This document shows, piece after piece, positions 1-8,376 of a stretch of DNA of 64,000 nucleotides. Each line of letters opens with the position of its first letter. Position 1 is the first letter of the stretch. A program made the translations under genes and the position numbers. The notes under the pieces are model-generated. The model was given only the letters and a program-made list of their open reading frames with translations, was not told where the DNA came from and made no database searches. This stretch comes from Alphaproteobacteria bacterium (lineage in GTDB: Bacteria; Pseudomonadota; Alphaproteobacteria; Rhodobacterales; Rhodobacteraceae): contig JAUHWT010000002.1 in assembly GCA_030427145.1 (NCBI GenBank), forward strand, positions 62,001 to 126,000, written 5' to 3'.

Positions 1-110
1 GTTTTCCGCCCATACACCTAATCGCCCGGGTGTCAGCCTGCAAGTCAATGCTTGAAGCTTCGGTAAAGGACGGGTCAAATGCCCGTGCAGGCCGCCTCCC
101 GGGGAGTTAC

Positions 111-1463
111 ATGACACACAGCGACAGCCGGGGCATCCGCGCCTGGATGATGTTCGACTGGGCCAACCAGCCCTTCCAGACCCTCATCGTCACCTTCATT
201 TTCGCGCCCTACTTCGTGGCCTCCGTCGTAGGCGATCCGGTTCAGGGTCAGGCCCTCTGGGGCACCGCCACCGCCATTGGCGGCTTCGCCACCGCAATCC
301 TCGCACCCGTCGTCGGGGCCGTCGCCGACCGCACCGGCGCGCGCAAACCGTGGATTGCCGCGTTTTCCATTCCTTATGTTATCGGCTGCCTGGGTCTCTG
401 GCTTGCCACACCCGAAAGCGCCACGCCATGGCTGGTCCTGTCGCTTTTCATAATCGCCTTCATCGGGTCCGAATTCACGCTTCTTTTCAACAACGCCATG
501 TTGCCCGACCTCGTGCGTGGCCGCGAAACCGGCCGCATTTCCGGCTCCGGCTGGGCGCTTGGCTATGCGGGCGGTCTCGCCTCCCTTATCATTGTGCTGA
601 CCCTCATGGCTCCCGCACCCGGCGGCGACAAAACCCTGATTGGCATCGCGCCCATTCTCGGTCTCGATCCCGACACCGGCGAACCCGCCCGCGCCACCGG
701 GCCATTGGCCGCAATCTGGTTCATCATCTTCGCCCTGCCGCTCTTCCTGTTCACGCCGGACACCCCCCGCCGTGGCAATCTTACGGGTGCCGTTGGCGCG
801 GGTCTGCGCGATCTGATCGCCACGGTCAAAAACCTCCGTCACCACCGCAGCCTCACCACATATCTCATCGCCTCCATGATCTACCGCGACGCCCTCGCCG
901 CGCTCTTTGCCTTCGGCGGCATTTACGCGCGCGGCGTGCTGGACTGGGGCCTGTTCCAACTCGGCGTTTTCGGCATCATCGCCGCCGGCACGGGCGCCAT
1001 CGGCGCATGGCTTGGCGGCAGGGCCGACCACCGTTTCGGCCCGCGCCCGGTCATCCGCGCCTCCATCTGGCTTTTGATCGTCGTTTCCCTCATCGCTCTC
1101 CTGACAAGCCGCGAGAGCGTGCTGATGATCCCCGTCGCCCCCGGCTCCACCCTGCCCGACATCGTATTTTTTATCGCCGGCGGCCTCCTCGGCGCGGGCG
1201 CCGGCATCCTACAGGCGGCCTCCCGCACGCTGCTGATCGACCAGGCCCGCGGCCATGTCGACGCGGGCCAGGCCTTTGGCCTTTACGCCCTCTCCGGCAA
1301 GGCCACCGCCTTCTTCGGCCCCGCCGCCATCGCCATCGCAACGACCCTCACCGGATCACAGCGTCTTGGCGTCAGTCCCGTCATACTTCTCTTTCTGATC
1401 GGATTATTTCTGCTACGTTGGGTGAGCGGGGGCACTGATCGCGGAAACGGCACTGATTCATGA
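111..1463 (+). CDS. MFS transporter, UMF1 (Atg22-like) family
   Basis: Integral inner-membrane permease of about 450 residues with some twelve hydrophobic segments. The N-terminal MFDWANQPF signature is typical of the UMF1/Atg22-like branch of the major facilitator superfamily. The motif GAVADRTGARKPW between helices 2 and 3 is the MFS loop signature. The frame is open from 30, but ATG 111 is the better start because GGGGAG (101-106) lies just upstream and the protein then begins with a normal short cytoplasmic tail. Its stop overlaps the next ATG by four bases (ATGA at 1460), so it heads an operon with mepA. The substrate cannot be read from sequence; family members are annotated as effluxers or amino-acid exporters without firm evidence. 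Confidence 0.85.
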   Translation: MTHSDSRGIRAWMMFDWANQPFQTLIVTFIFAPYFVASVVGDPVQGQALWGTATAIGGFATAILAPVVGAVADRTGARKPWIAAFSIPYVIGCLGLWLATPESATPWLVLSLFIIAFIGSEFTLLFNNAMLPDLVRGRETGRISGSGWALGYAGGLASLIIVLTLMAPAPGGDKTLIGIAPILGLDPDTGEPARATGPLAAIWFIIFALPLFLFTPDTPRRGNLTGAVGAGLRDLIATVKNLRHHRSLTTYLIASMIYRDALAALFAFGGIYARGVLDWGLFQLGVFGIIAAGTGAIGAWLGGRADHRFGPRPVIRASIWLLIVVSLIALLTSRESVLMIPVAPGSTLPDIVFFIAGGLLGAGAGILQAASRTLLIDQARGHVDAGQAFGLYALSGKATAFFGPAAIAIATTLTGSQRLGVSPVILLFLIGLFLLRWVSGGTDRGNGTDS

Positions 1464-2314
1464 AACACGCTCTACTCACGGCTCTTGCCCTGACGGTCCT
1501 GGCGACGGCCAGCCCGTCACAGGCGCAGACGGCCAGGGATCTCTTCTCATCCAAATCCACCCCATCCTCCCACGGCGCGCACCCGGTCGGTCGCCACGCC
1601 AAAGGCTGCCTCGCCGGTGCGGAGCAGCTGCCCGAAACCGGCCCCACCTGGCAGGCCATGCGTCTCTCCCGCAACCACAACTGGGGTCACCCGGAGGCCG
1701 TCCGCTTCGCCCAGCAGCTTAGCGTAGCCGCCACAAAAGTCGGCTGGAAGGGTCTCTATATCGGTGACATCAGCCAGCCCCGCGGCGGCCCCGTCTTCGG
1801 CCACGCCTCGCACCAGATCGGCCTCGACATCGACGTTTGGCTTCTGCCGCCCGAGCGGCTCAACCTCACACGCGCGGAACGGGAAAACATCTCGTCACTC
1901 AACGTCCGTTCAGCCGACCGCAAAAGCGTGAACTCCAACTGGACCCGCGCCCATCACCGCCTGCTTGAGGCCACCGCCCGCGACTCCCGCGTAAACCGCA
2001 TCTTCATCACCGCCCCGGTGAAGCTTCAGATGTGCGCCGACGCGCCCAAAACCGACCGGGCCTGGCTGCGGAAAATTCGTCCCTGGTGGGGCCACAACAC
2101 CCATTTCCACGTCCGCATGAACTGCCCCAAAGGAGCCGTGGGCTGTGAAAACCCCGCGCCACTCCCGGCAGGTGATGGCTGCGAGGAGGCCATCTGGTGG
2201 GTCACCGACGCGCTCCAACCCCCCGATCCCAACGCACCCGCCCCGAAGAAAAAGGCACCCCTGGTGCTGGCGGATCTGCCCAGACAGTGCGGGGACGTGT
2301 TAAACGACGGATGA
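1460..2314 (+). CDS. mepA: Penicillin-insensitive murein endopeptidase MepA
   Basis: Periplasmic zinc endopeptidase of the LAS/M74 family that cuts D-Ala-mDAP cross-links in peptidoglycan and is insensitive to beta-lactams. Residues 1-22 form a signal peptide ending in SQAQ. The zinc-site motif GHASHQIGLDID (about 114-125) supplies the His and Asp ligands, and WGHNTHFHVR near residue 210 supplies the HxH element. Six cysteines fit the disulfide-stabilised periplasmic fold. The length of 284 aa is normal for the family. ATG 1460 overlaps the stop of the upstream MFS gene and its own stop overlaps the next start, so the genes are probably co-translated. Confidence 0.93.
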   Translation: MKHALLTALALTVLATASPSQAQTARDLFSSKSTPSSHGAHPVGRHAKGCLAGAEQLPETGPTWQAMRLSRNHNWGHPEAVRFAQQLSVAATKVGWKGLYIGDISQPRGGPVFGHASHQIGLDIDVWLLPPERLNLTRAERENISSLNVRSADRKSVNSNWTRAHHRLLEATARDSRVNRIFITAPVKLQMCADAPKTDRAWLRKIRPWWGHNTHFHVRMNCPKGAVGCENPAPLPAGDGCEEAIWWVTDALQPPDPNAPAPKKKAPLVLADLPRQCGDVLNDG

Positions 2315-3192
2315 GGACGACAGCATTACTGGCCGTGGCGTTCTGCGCCGTGGCATCCCTTTGCGCGGCCGGACCCAAACTGATCCGCGACGCGGAAATC
2401 ACCTGGACCGACAGGGACGTCCGTTTCGGCGGCCTGTCCGGCCTCGTCCTGCGAAATAACGGCACTGAGATCATCGCTGTTTCCGACCGGGGCAACTGGG
2501 TTCAGGGGAAAATCACCCGCGAAAACGGCCGCCTCGCATCGGTCCAAACCACCCACATTGAGCCAATTCTGGCCATTTCAGGCGATCCGCTCGACGACGT
2601 CAACGTGGATGCCGAGGGCCTGGCCGAAGCCCGCGACGGCGCGTTCTTTGTCTCTTTCGAGGCCTTCCACCGCATCCGCCGCTACCCCTCCATCTCCGGC
2701 CCCGCCCAGGACGTACCCTCCCATCCACAATTTCCCAGGCTTCAGAACAACTCCGGCCTCGAGGCCCTGGCCATCGACGCAGGCGGCGTCCTCCACGCCA
2801 TCCCCGAACGCTCCGGGAAACTCGAACGGCCATACCCCGTCTACCGCTACAGAGGCGGCAAATGGGACCGCTCCATGAAACTCCGCCGCGACGGTCAGTT
2901 CCTGGTCGTCGGCGCGGATTTCGGCCCCGATGGCCGCCTCTACGTGCTGGAGCGCCATTTCACCTGGCTCGGGGGCTTCGCCACCCGCGTCCGCCGCTTC
3001 GAAGTCTCCGGCAATTCCCTGACCAATGAGGCCACCCTGTTTGAGACCGGCATCGGTGAGATGGACAACATGGAGGGCATCACCGTCTGGCGCGACAGCG
3101 ACGGCCGCACCCGCGCCACGCTGATCTCCGACGACAATTTCTTCGCCCTGCAACAGACCGTCCTGGCCGAATTCATCGTCAGCGAGGATTAG
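2311..3192 (+). CDS. Secreted esterase-like protein of the phytase family
   Basis: About 293 aa from ATG 2311, which overlaps the mepA stop (ATGA). The open frame extends upstream to 2197, but that part lies inside mepA, while the 2311 start gives a clean signal peptide (MRTTALLAVAFCAVASLCAA). The mature part has short beta-strand-rich repeats such as GGLSGLVL, NVDAEGLA and GLEALAID, and ends with DNMEGITVW. This is the pattern of the esterase-like-activity-of-phytase family (a beta-propeller fold). It is probably periplasmic, and the substrate is unknown. It sits in the same operon as MepA. Confidence 0.75.
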   Translation: MRTTALLAVAFCAVASLCAAGPKLIRDAEITWTDRDVRFGGLSGLVLRNNGTEIIAVSDRGNWVQGKITRENGRLASVQTTHIEPILAISGDPLDDVNVDAEGLAEARDGAFFVSFEAFHRIRRYPSISGPAQDVPSHPQFPRLQNNSGLEALAIDAGGVLHAIPERSGKLERPYPVYRYRGGKWDRSMKLRRDGQFLVVGADFGPDGRLYVLERHFTWLGGFATRVRRFEVSGNSLTNEATLFETGIGEMDNMEGITVWRDSDGRTRATLISDDNFFALQQTVLAEFIVSED

Positions 3193-3203
3193 GGACAACC
3201 GCC

Positions 3204-3560
3204 ATGGCCTATATCTACTCCACGCTCATCATCGGCGTAATCGGCTTTCAGATCGCCCTGATCCTCGGCGCGCCCTGGGGCCGGATCACCCAGGGAGGCC
3301 AGGTTGACGGCCCGCTCCCGCGCTCCGGCCGCATCATCGCCGCCGTCTCCATCCTCCTGCTCATCGGTATGGCCCTAGCGGTCCTTTCCGCCGACGGCCA
3401 CTGGCCAAACTGGACCCGGTGGACCGCATGGGCAGCCCTCGCGGTTCAGGCCCTCAGCATGGTCCTGAACTGGATCACCCCCTCCGCAGCCGAGCGCAAA
3501 CTCTGGGGACCGATTACAACCGTGCTCTTCCTGCTCGCCGCCACGGTGGTTTTGACGTGA
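3204..3560 (+). CDS. Small four-helix membrane protein, conserved hypothetical
   Basis: 118 aa with four hydrophobic stretches (about residues 5-22, 44-63, 74-92 and 101-117) and little else. It lies 11 bases after the phytase-like gene, and its stop is overlapped by the GTG of the next gene (GTGA at 3557), so it belongs to the same transcript. I do not recognise a functional family. The small periplasmic loop after helix 1 contains a GRITQGGQ turn. Confidence 0.7.
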   Translation: MAYIYSTLIIGVIGFQIALILGAPWGRITQGGQVDGPLPRSGRIIAAVSILLLIGMALAVLSADGHWPNWTRWTAWAALAVQALSMVLNWITPSAAERKLWGPITTVLFLLAATVVLT

Positions 3561-3973
3561 GTGACGCCAAACCGAACACGGCTCCCGACCTCGCCACCCT
3601 GACCCAACATTTTGGCATCATCCTCGGCACCGAACGCTTCGATGACTGTGTGACCTTCTACCGCGATATCCTCGGCCTGCCTCTCTGGTTCGAAAAAGAC
3701 GGCCTCTGCTGCCTCCGCTTCGGCGCCGGCTACCTTATGATCGAAACCGGCGGCCATGCCCGCGACACCCGCAAGCCCAACTCCGAAAACCCGACCATGC
3801 TGCGCTTCAATGTCATGGACGTTCCCGCCGTCGCCGAAACCCTCCGGGCCCGCGGCATCTCCGTGGACGTCCGCACCTTCGACTGGGGCACCGTCGGAAC
3901 CTTCACCGACCCCGACGGCAACGCCTGCGAGATCAAAAATGCGGATGATCCGTGTTTTCTGGGTTCCGAATGA
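3557..3973 (+). CDS. VOC (glyoxalase/bleomycin-resistance fold) protein
   Basis: 138 aa if translation starts at GTG 3557, which overlaps the preceding stop by four bases. The frame is open further upstream only inside the membrane-protein gene. The protein is one vicinal-oxygen-chelate unit pair: GTERFDDCVTFYRDILGLPL at the start, a central MLRFNVMDV strand, and the C-terminal FTDPDGNACEIK signature with the metal-ligand Glu. Family members are metal-dependent dioxygenases, glyoxalases or antibiotic-binding proteins, and nothing here decides between them. It is the last gene of the 111-3973 operon. Confidence 0.8.
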   Translation: MSDAKPNTAPDLATLTQHFGIILGTERFDDCVTFYRDILGLPLWFEKDGLCCLRFGAGYLMIETGGHARDTRKPNSENPTMLRFNVMDVPAVAETLRARGISVDVRTFDWGTVGTFTDPDGNACEIKNADDPCFLGSE

Positions 3974-4044
3974 TGCTGACCCGGCGGCCGACTTATTTTT
4001 TCTGTAAATGATCACTTAAAACCATAACACCCAACCGCACCTTA

Positions 4045-4551
4045 TCAGGGATGCACGTCACTCAACCTGCATCCTGATGTCAGACCGACAGCGACCCAAT
4101 TGACATCGAGCGCGATCCCCCGTGCAGCCAGCCATTTCTGCTGCAAACGATAAGCCTCGGGTTCGTGGGACGACGGACACTCCTGACGAATACCAGGTTG
4201 GCGATGATGTACAAGTTCATGCAATAAAACAGATAAATCGACAGGATCCGAAGCGCTCCAGGGTGTGATCAGGGTTATGGTTTGGGTTTTGGGTTCATAA
4301 ATGCCCCGGGTACGGGACCCAATCGACATTGTCGGATCTGCAACGTCACCGAGGGCTTCCGGACCGGAAAACCGCACTGTTGGCAAATGTTCGGCCCGCG
4401 GCAACCCGGAATTTTCGTCGAGCCAGTTTTCAAGCTCCAATATGACCGGGGCAAGTGGTTCAGCCACCAATTCCCGACAATGAAGTGTTGAACCAAGTAC
4501 CAGTACGAACCCAAACGCAAAGGCCCGGGTCGCTTGGAAAATGAGGGACAT
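4045..4551 (-). CDS. Secreted HExxH-motif protein (DUF6647-like)
   Basis: 168 aa with an N-terminal hydrophobic signal (FAFGFVLVLGSTLHC), so probably exported. The motif LLHELVHHRQ near residue 115 matches the HExxH zinc-protease signature, with a second HH that could help bind metal. Two pairs of cysteines remain (one at the signal end, two near the C-terminus). A good ribosome site (GGGAG) lies just upstream of the ATG at 4551. It resembles short roseobacter proteins I know as DUF6647, but protease activity is only inferred from the motif. It is divergent from the LysR gene that follows. Confidence 0.7.
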   Translation of the reverse strand: MSLIFQATRAFAFGFVLVLGSTLHCRELVAEPLAPVILELENWLDENSGLPRAEHLPTVRFSGPEALGDVADPTMSIGSRTRGIYEPKTQTITLITPWSASDPVDLSVLLHELVHHRQPGIRQECPSSHEPEAYRLQQKWLAARGIALDVNWVAVGLTSGCRLSDVHP

Positions 4552-4643
4552 CCCGATCTCCCGGTGATATTATGTTGTGAATTCAACCTAACAGGAGCAC
4601 GGTTTCCGGGACAAAAGACGAATTTTCATGGGAGGATGAATAG

Positions 4644-5579
4644 ATTTCAACGTCGCGAAAGAGAAACCTTCCGCCTTTTTCAGCGGTCCGGGCTTTCGAA
4701 GCAGCAGCGCGCCACCTCAGTTTCGCGTCTGCTGCCGATGAACTCTGTGTCTCACCGTCGGCTATATCCCACCAAATACGTGCGCTTGAGGATTACCTCG
4801 CGACTTCACTGTTTCAGAGAGATGGAAACCGGGTTGCACTTTCCGCAACCGGCAAGGCCTATGCCGGCCGAATGACTGATCTGTTGGACAATCTCGCCGA
4901 CAGCACGGAACAGATCCGGTCCCACTCCAGCGAAGTTCTAAAAGTGCTTTGTACACCAGGCTTCGCGGCCCGTTGGCTTCTGCCGAGGCTTCCACGTTTC
5001 CGACACTCCGAGGCCGTACGCCTTCGCATAGCCGATGGCGCACCGTCCACTGACTTTAACTCAAACGATGCTGATGTTGTGATCAAATGGCGCGATGATC
5101 CCCAGGACGGCGTGGCGGTTTGGCCATTCCTTACTTCCGCCCGCACACCCGTTGCCGCACCGGGTTTCGCCAGGCGGCACCGTATTGTCCATCCCAAGGA
5201 CCTTCTGGGGGTCACTCTGTTCAGGGACCAGACTGATGACATGTGGCCGAAATGGTTCGAAGCGGCGGGAGTTGTCGGAACCGCAGCCGCTGAAGGGCCG
5301 CATTACCCCAACTGCGAGTACGCGACGACCGCCGCAGAAGCGGGTTTGGGCGTAGCGCTCGCATATGACGCCGTGATCCGAGACACCCTCTCGGAAGGAC
5401 GCCTTGTCCGGCTGTTCGAGCCGGAAACACCCCCCTTCACGATCTATGCGATCGCCTGCGACGGCCGCCGCTCGGACGACAAAGCCATCAGTGCCTTTAG
5501 GGACTGGCTCCTTGCCGAAACCAGAGCCGACGGAACCTTGCCTGACAGGGCCTCAATCGAAACAGTATCCATGCACTAG
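4644..5579 (+). CDS. LysR-family regulator with non-canonical (ATT) start
   Basis: The reading frame of the ATG at 4872 encodes only the effector domain, but upstream in the same frame the DNA continues without a stop to 4644. It encodes a complete LysR winged helix: RAFEAAARHLSF, then CVSPSAISHQIRALEDYL, then an ATGKAYAGR wing. The frame is closed by TAG at 4641-4643 and contains no ATG, GTG or TTG before the helix-turn-helix. The first codon, ATT 4644, is preceded by GGAGG (4631-4635) at eight bases. From there the product is 311 aa, normal for a GcvA-like LysR. Either ATT is used as a rare start, or the start codon has been lost by mutation. The C-terminal half is an ordinary LysR substrate-binding domain. 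Confidence 0.75.
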   Translation: MSTSRKRNLPPFSAVRAFEAAARHLSFASAADELCVSPSAISHQIRALEDYLATSLFQRDGNRVALSATGKAYAGRMTDLLDNLADSTEQIRSHSSEVLKVLCTPGFAARWLLPRLPRFRHSEAVRLRIADGAPSTDFNSNDADVVIKWRDDPQDGVAVWPFLTSARTPVAAPGFARRHRIVHPKDLLGVTLFRDQTDDMWPKWFEAAGVVGTAAAEGPHYPNCEYATTAAEAGLGVALAYDAVIRDTLSEGRLVRLFEPETPPFTIYAIACDGRRSDDKAISAFRDWLLAETRADGTLPDRASIETVSMH

Positions 5580-5629
5580 GTGGTCCGCATTCAGCAATGC
5601 GCGTGACGGTATCAAGCGGAGTACAAAAT

Positions 5630-5660
5630 AAAAAACCCGGCAACCTGAAAGGTGCCGGGC
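5630..5660 (-). terminator. Rho-independent terminator of rpmG
   Basis: On the minus strand a stem CCCGGC/GCCGGG plus ACCT/AGGT with one bulged base and a three-base loop is followed by six T residues. It lies 43 bases past the rpmG stop. On the plus strand it is followed by CTTTTAG, so it may also stop the LysR transcript. Confidence 0.75.
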
Positions 5661-5702
5661 TTTTAGTCTCCGGATGCACGGGGCATCCAGGGAATAAGAA
5701 GG

Positions 5703-5870
5703 CTATTTGATTTTGCCTTCCTTGTATTCCACGTGCTTACGCGCGACCGGGTCGTATTTTTTAACGACCATTTTCTCGGTCATCGTGCGTGCGTTTTTTT
5801 TGGTCACATAGAAATGACCGGTATCCGCAGTCGAGTTCAAGCGGATCTTGACAGTTGTCGGCTTCGCCAT
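5703..5870 (-). CDS. rpmG: 50S ribosomal protein L33
   Basis: 55 aa, the usual length for L33. It begins [18 protein letters not shown] and continues with the characteristic [15 protein letters not shown] and [15 protein letters not shown] segments. The open frame runs further upstream (to 5900), but the standard start is ATG at 5870, with AGGA upstream. It lacks the zinc-binding cysteines, so it is the C-minus form. It is a large-subunit protein and is monocistronic here with its own terminator. Confidence 0.97.
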   Translation of the reverse strand: MAKPTTVKIRLNSTADTGHFYVTKKNARTMTEKMVVKKYDPVARKHVEYKEGKIK

Positions 5871-5976
5871 TGTTCGTCCTTCCGGGCGGTGATCCGCCAT
5901 GCAGTCCCGTGGGTACGCCCAACCGCACCCGAATTTCAGACCGTCCTTCTACCGATCCTCGCCCATCTGTCAAGCG

Positions 5977-6651
5977 TCACAGCAGCCGGAAATGCGAACC
6001 TTCGTCGTCATGGTCGAAAAAAGGCACCTTCCGGTTGGCATCCCCGGTTTTCAAATGATTTTCCAGCTCCGAGAGCACCACCTCGGTGATGAACGGCAGC
6101 GACAGTTTCCGCGCCTCCGCGACCTTCAGCCACTGAAGGTGGCGCAACTCGCGATCAGCCTCCGTGTGATCGTCCAGCGTGTCAAACAGCGCGTCCGCAT
6201 CCGCGAGAAAAAACCGCGCGTCAAACCGGCGCGGGCGGCCCTTCGGCGTCACGGCGCGAAAGAAAAACCGCAGCGCACCGGTATTCGGCATCAGCCCACC
6301 GGCAAAGAACCGCGCCCAGGCCTCGGGCACCGCAAAGCCCTCCGGCGCCTCACCGACATGCGCCAGTTTCAGCCCGGTTTCCTCCCAGACCTCGCGCACC
6401 GCCGCAATTGCCAGCCCTCCGGCCAGCCCCGGCGCCGAGCGACGTTCAAGCCGTTCCCGGTCGACCGGCTCCACACCAAGCGCCTCGGCCATAGCGAAAT
6501 CGCCCTCGTCGATTGCTCCGCCAGGGAACACAAACTTGTCAGGCATAAAAACGGCGCCGCGGCCCCGCTGGCCCATCAGCACCCGAACATCGTCACCGTC
6601 CCTGCGTAGCAGAATAACGGTGGCCGCATTGCGAATGTCCGGCGATGTCAC
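5977..6651 (-). CDS. NUDIX hydrolase
   Basis: 224 aa. The N-terminus (AATVILLRR) leads into a Nudix fold: GGAIDEGDF starts the box and REVWEETGL completes it after an insertion of roughly 40 residues, as in the NUDT7/19 or CoA-pyrophosphatase-like group. The conserved glutamates of REVWEETG are present. The likely reaction is hydrolysis of a nucleoside diphosphate linked to another moiety, with the substrate unknown. It overlaps the upstream DUF983 gene by four bases and is its operon partner, a pairing I know from other Rhodobacteraceae. Confidence 0.85.
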   Translation of the reverse strand: MTSPDIRNAATVILLRRDGDDVRVLMGQRGRGAVFMPDKFVFPGGAIDEGDFAMAEALGVEPVDRERLERRSAPGLAGGLAIAAVREVWEETGLKLAHVGEAPEGFAVPEAWARFFAGGLMPNTGALRFFFRAVTPKGRPRRFDARFFLADADALFDTLDDHTEADRELRHLQWLKVAEARKLSLPFITEVVLSELENHLKTGDANRKVPFFDHDDEGSHFRLL

Positions 6652-7055
6652 CGTGCGCGGGCCATCCCGGGCGCGTCACCAAAGCCGTGCATCCGCTTGG
6701 CCCACTGCAACCCCACAAAGGCCCCCTTCAGGCGCGGCAAAAGATAGAGCGACAGGGCCACAAAAAACACCGAAAGCCCCAGTGCCATGACCCAGGCCTC
6801 CGGACGGAACACCTCAAACACCAGCAGCATCAGCGGCGCGAGAATATGACCGGTGATCAGGATGGTCGCCCAGGCCGGCCCGTCATCGGCCCGGTGATGG
6901 TAAAGCTCGGTACCGCACTCAGAACAGGTATCGGCAACCTTCAGATACCCTTCCATCATGGCGCCTTCGCCGCAGCAGGGGCAGTGCCGCTGCCAGCCCC
7001 GCCAGAGAGCGGTCTTCGTGTCGCGATCATCAACCATCTCGGAATCATCCATCAT
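6648..7055 (-). CDS. DUF983 membrane protein
   Basis: 135 aa. It has an N-terminal zinc-ribbon-like pair of motifs, CPCCGEG and CSECGTEL, then two transmembrane helices (about 62-80 and 86-105) and a short tail. This is the DUF983 arrangement. The function is unknown; the cysteines suggest a structural zinc site facing the cytoplasm. It is the first gene of the DUF983-NUDIX transcript. Confidence 0.85.
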   Translation of the reverse strand: MMDDSEMVDDRDTKTALWRGWQRHCPCCGEGAMMEGYLKVADTCSECGTELYHHRADDGPAWATILITGHILAPLMLLVFEVFRPEAWVMALGLSVFFVALSLYLLPRLKGAFVGLQWAKRMHGFGDAPGMARAR

Positions 7056-7255
7056 GTTTTGCTGCCTGATATATAGGCGATCAATACCGGTTTATCCATC
7101 CATACGGCCAATATGCCACCGGCGGCCTGAACACCTGTTTAACCACGGGATTCAGCCCTCCCATAAAATTTCACACCCCATGAAGTTTTTTCGACGGAAC
7201 CAGCGACCCCGGACGTTCAGATATCAGAAGACACAGGCAGGACACCAAAAAAAGG

Positions 7256-7299
7256 AGGCGGCCATGACAACAAAACCAGCGAATGGATCCTGGCCGCCT
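7256..7299 (+). promoter_or_regulatory. Hairpin that would cover the sORF ribosome site
   Basis: A perfect nine-base inverted repeat, AGGCGGCCA (7256-7264) and TGGCCGCCT (7291-7299), separated by 26 bases. The left arm includes the last four bases of a strong AGGAGG site and the A of the ATG at 7264. In RNA this would hide the ribosome site, as in translationally controlled leaders. No T-run follows, so it is not a terminator. Confidence 0.45.
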
Positions 7300-7338
7300 T
7301 CGCGGGCAACTGAACGGAACAGGCATCGGCCCGGCTGA
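7264..7338 (+). CDS. Possible 24-residue leader peptide upstream of sigma factor
   Basis: ATG 7264 follows a perfect AGGAGG (7253-7258) at five bases, the strongest ribosome site in this region. It opens a 25-codon frame beginning MTTKPANGSWPPS and ending at TGA 7336. The peptide is basic and proline/arginine-rich and matches nothing I know. It is the only likely coding element in the 326-base gap between the divergent DUF983 gene and the sigma-factor gene; the rest (7056-7250) must hold the two promoters, which I cannot place with confidence. Confidence 0.35.
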   Translation: MTTKPANGSWPPSRATERNRHRPG

Positions 7339-7380
7339 AACATCGGGACAGTGTACCAGAAAAATTTTATAACGGAGCGC

Positions 7381-7965
7381 ATGACCGGGACTTCCGAGGA
7401 ACCGTCGGACGACGAACTGCTCAAGGGTTACGCCAATGGCGACCAGTCCGCCGCGCGCCTCCTGGCCGGGCGGTTGATGCCCCGTGTCCACGCCCTCGCC
7501 TGGCGGATGCTCCATGACCGCGTGGAGGCGGAGGATGTCACACAGGAGGCCATGCTGCGCCTGTGGAAGATCGCCCCGGACTGGCAGGAGGGCAACGCAA
7601 AGGTCAGCACATGGCTCCACCGGGTCGCAAGCAACCTCTGCATTGACCGCCTGCGACGCCGCCGGGAAACCCGCTCACCGGACCAGATCCCGGAGGTGGC
7701 GGATGACGCACCCGGAGCCCTGGAAAGGCTCCAGACACACGAACGCCGCTCGGCTCTGCTGGCGGCACTTGAAAAACTGCCGGAGAGACAAAAACTTGCC
7801 ATTATGCTCCGGCACTTCGAGGACCGCGGCAATCCCGAGATTGCCGAGATCATGGGAACAAGCGTGGAGGCCGTTGAAAGCATCCTCGCACGCGCCAGGA
7901 GAAGCCTTTCGGGCAGGCTTGAACATCGACGCGACCAGCTTGGACTGGTGGGAGACGGAAGATGA
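7381..7965 (+). CDS. ECF-type RNA polymerase sigma factor
   Basis: 194 aa from ATG 7381 (the frame also allows GTG 7351). Region 2 is seen as HDRVEAEDVTQEAMLRLWK followed by STWLHRVASNLCIDRLRRR. Region 4 is seen as ALEKLPERQKLAIMLRHFED and EIMGTSVEAVESILARARR. These are the two conserved blocks of extracytoplasmic-function sigma factors, and no region 3 lies between them. The stop overlaps the next start by four bases (7962), coupling it to a small membrane protein that may act as its anti-sigma factor. Confidence 0.93.
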   Translation: MTGTSEEPSDDELLKGYANGDQSAARLLAGRLMPRVHALAWRMLHDRVEAEDVTQEAMLRLWKIAPDWQEGNAKVSTWLHRVASNLCIDRLRRRRETRSPDQIPEVADDAPGALERLQTHERRSALLAALEKLPERQKLAIMLRHFEDRGNPEIAEIMGTSVEAVESILARARRSLSGRLEHRRDQLGLVGDGR

Positions 7966-8375
7966 ACGTGAACGGTAAAAACGGAAGCGACCACAACGAC
8001 ATCAGCGATTTCGAGCTGGACCTGATCCTGCGCGACGAGGAGCGCGAACCGCCCGCCCCGTCCATGCGCCTGATGAATGCGGTCCTGGCCGATGCCGCCG
8101 AGGTCTCCGCCGCCCGCGCCGCCGCCGAGGCAAAACCCGCCAGCACCCAACCGCGCCCCGCGGGCCTGTTTGGTCGGCTCAGCGGCCTCTTTGCCCCTCT
8201 CGGCGGCTGGCAGACGGCCACCGCCCTGACCGTCTGCGCCTTTGTAGGCTTCGCGGCCGGCCTCTCCGGTGGCACCGATGCGGCCTCATCTTTTATCTTT
8301 GGCGAAACCGTCGCGCTGGATTTCCCGTCGGACACCGTGCCCGACTATTTTGATATTGCTCTTTCGGAAGGCTGA
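7962..8375 (+). CDS. Small membrane protein, candidate anti-sigma factor
   Basis: 137 aa. The N-terminal 75 residues are hydrophilic, with an acidic FELDLILRDEEREPP stretch, followed by an alanine-rich linker and one transmembrane helix (about 84-104, ATALTVCAFVGFAAGLSG). A short periplasmic tail follows. It has no zinc-binding HxxxCxxC anti-sigma motif. The overlap with the sigma gene and the single-pass topology make an anti-sigma role the natural inference, but this is context only. Confidence 0.6.
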   Translation: MNVNGKNGSDHNDISDFELDLILRDEEREPPAPSMRLMNAVLADAAEVSAARAAAEAKPASTQPRPAGLFGRLSGLFAPLGGWQTATALTVCAFVGFAAGLSGGTDAASSFIFGETVALDFPSDTVPDYFDIALSEG

Positions 8376-8376
8376 C

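Noticed and set aside
75-1031. 318-aa open frame antisense to the MFS gene
   Set aside because: Gly/Asp/Glu-rich composition and full overlap with a gene that has clear family motifs; typical antisense shadow in high-GC DNA.
4534-4875. 113-aa plus-strand open frame over the LysR start
   Set aside because: It is out of frame with the LysR winged helix, which is encoded in the frame of 4644; the apparent ORF has no family match.
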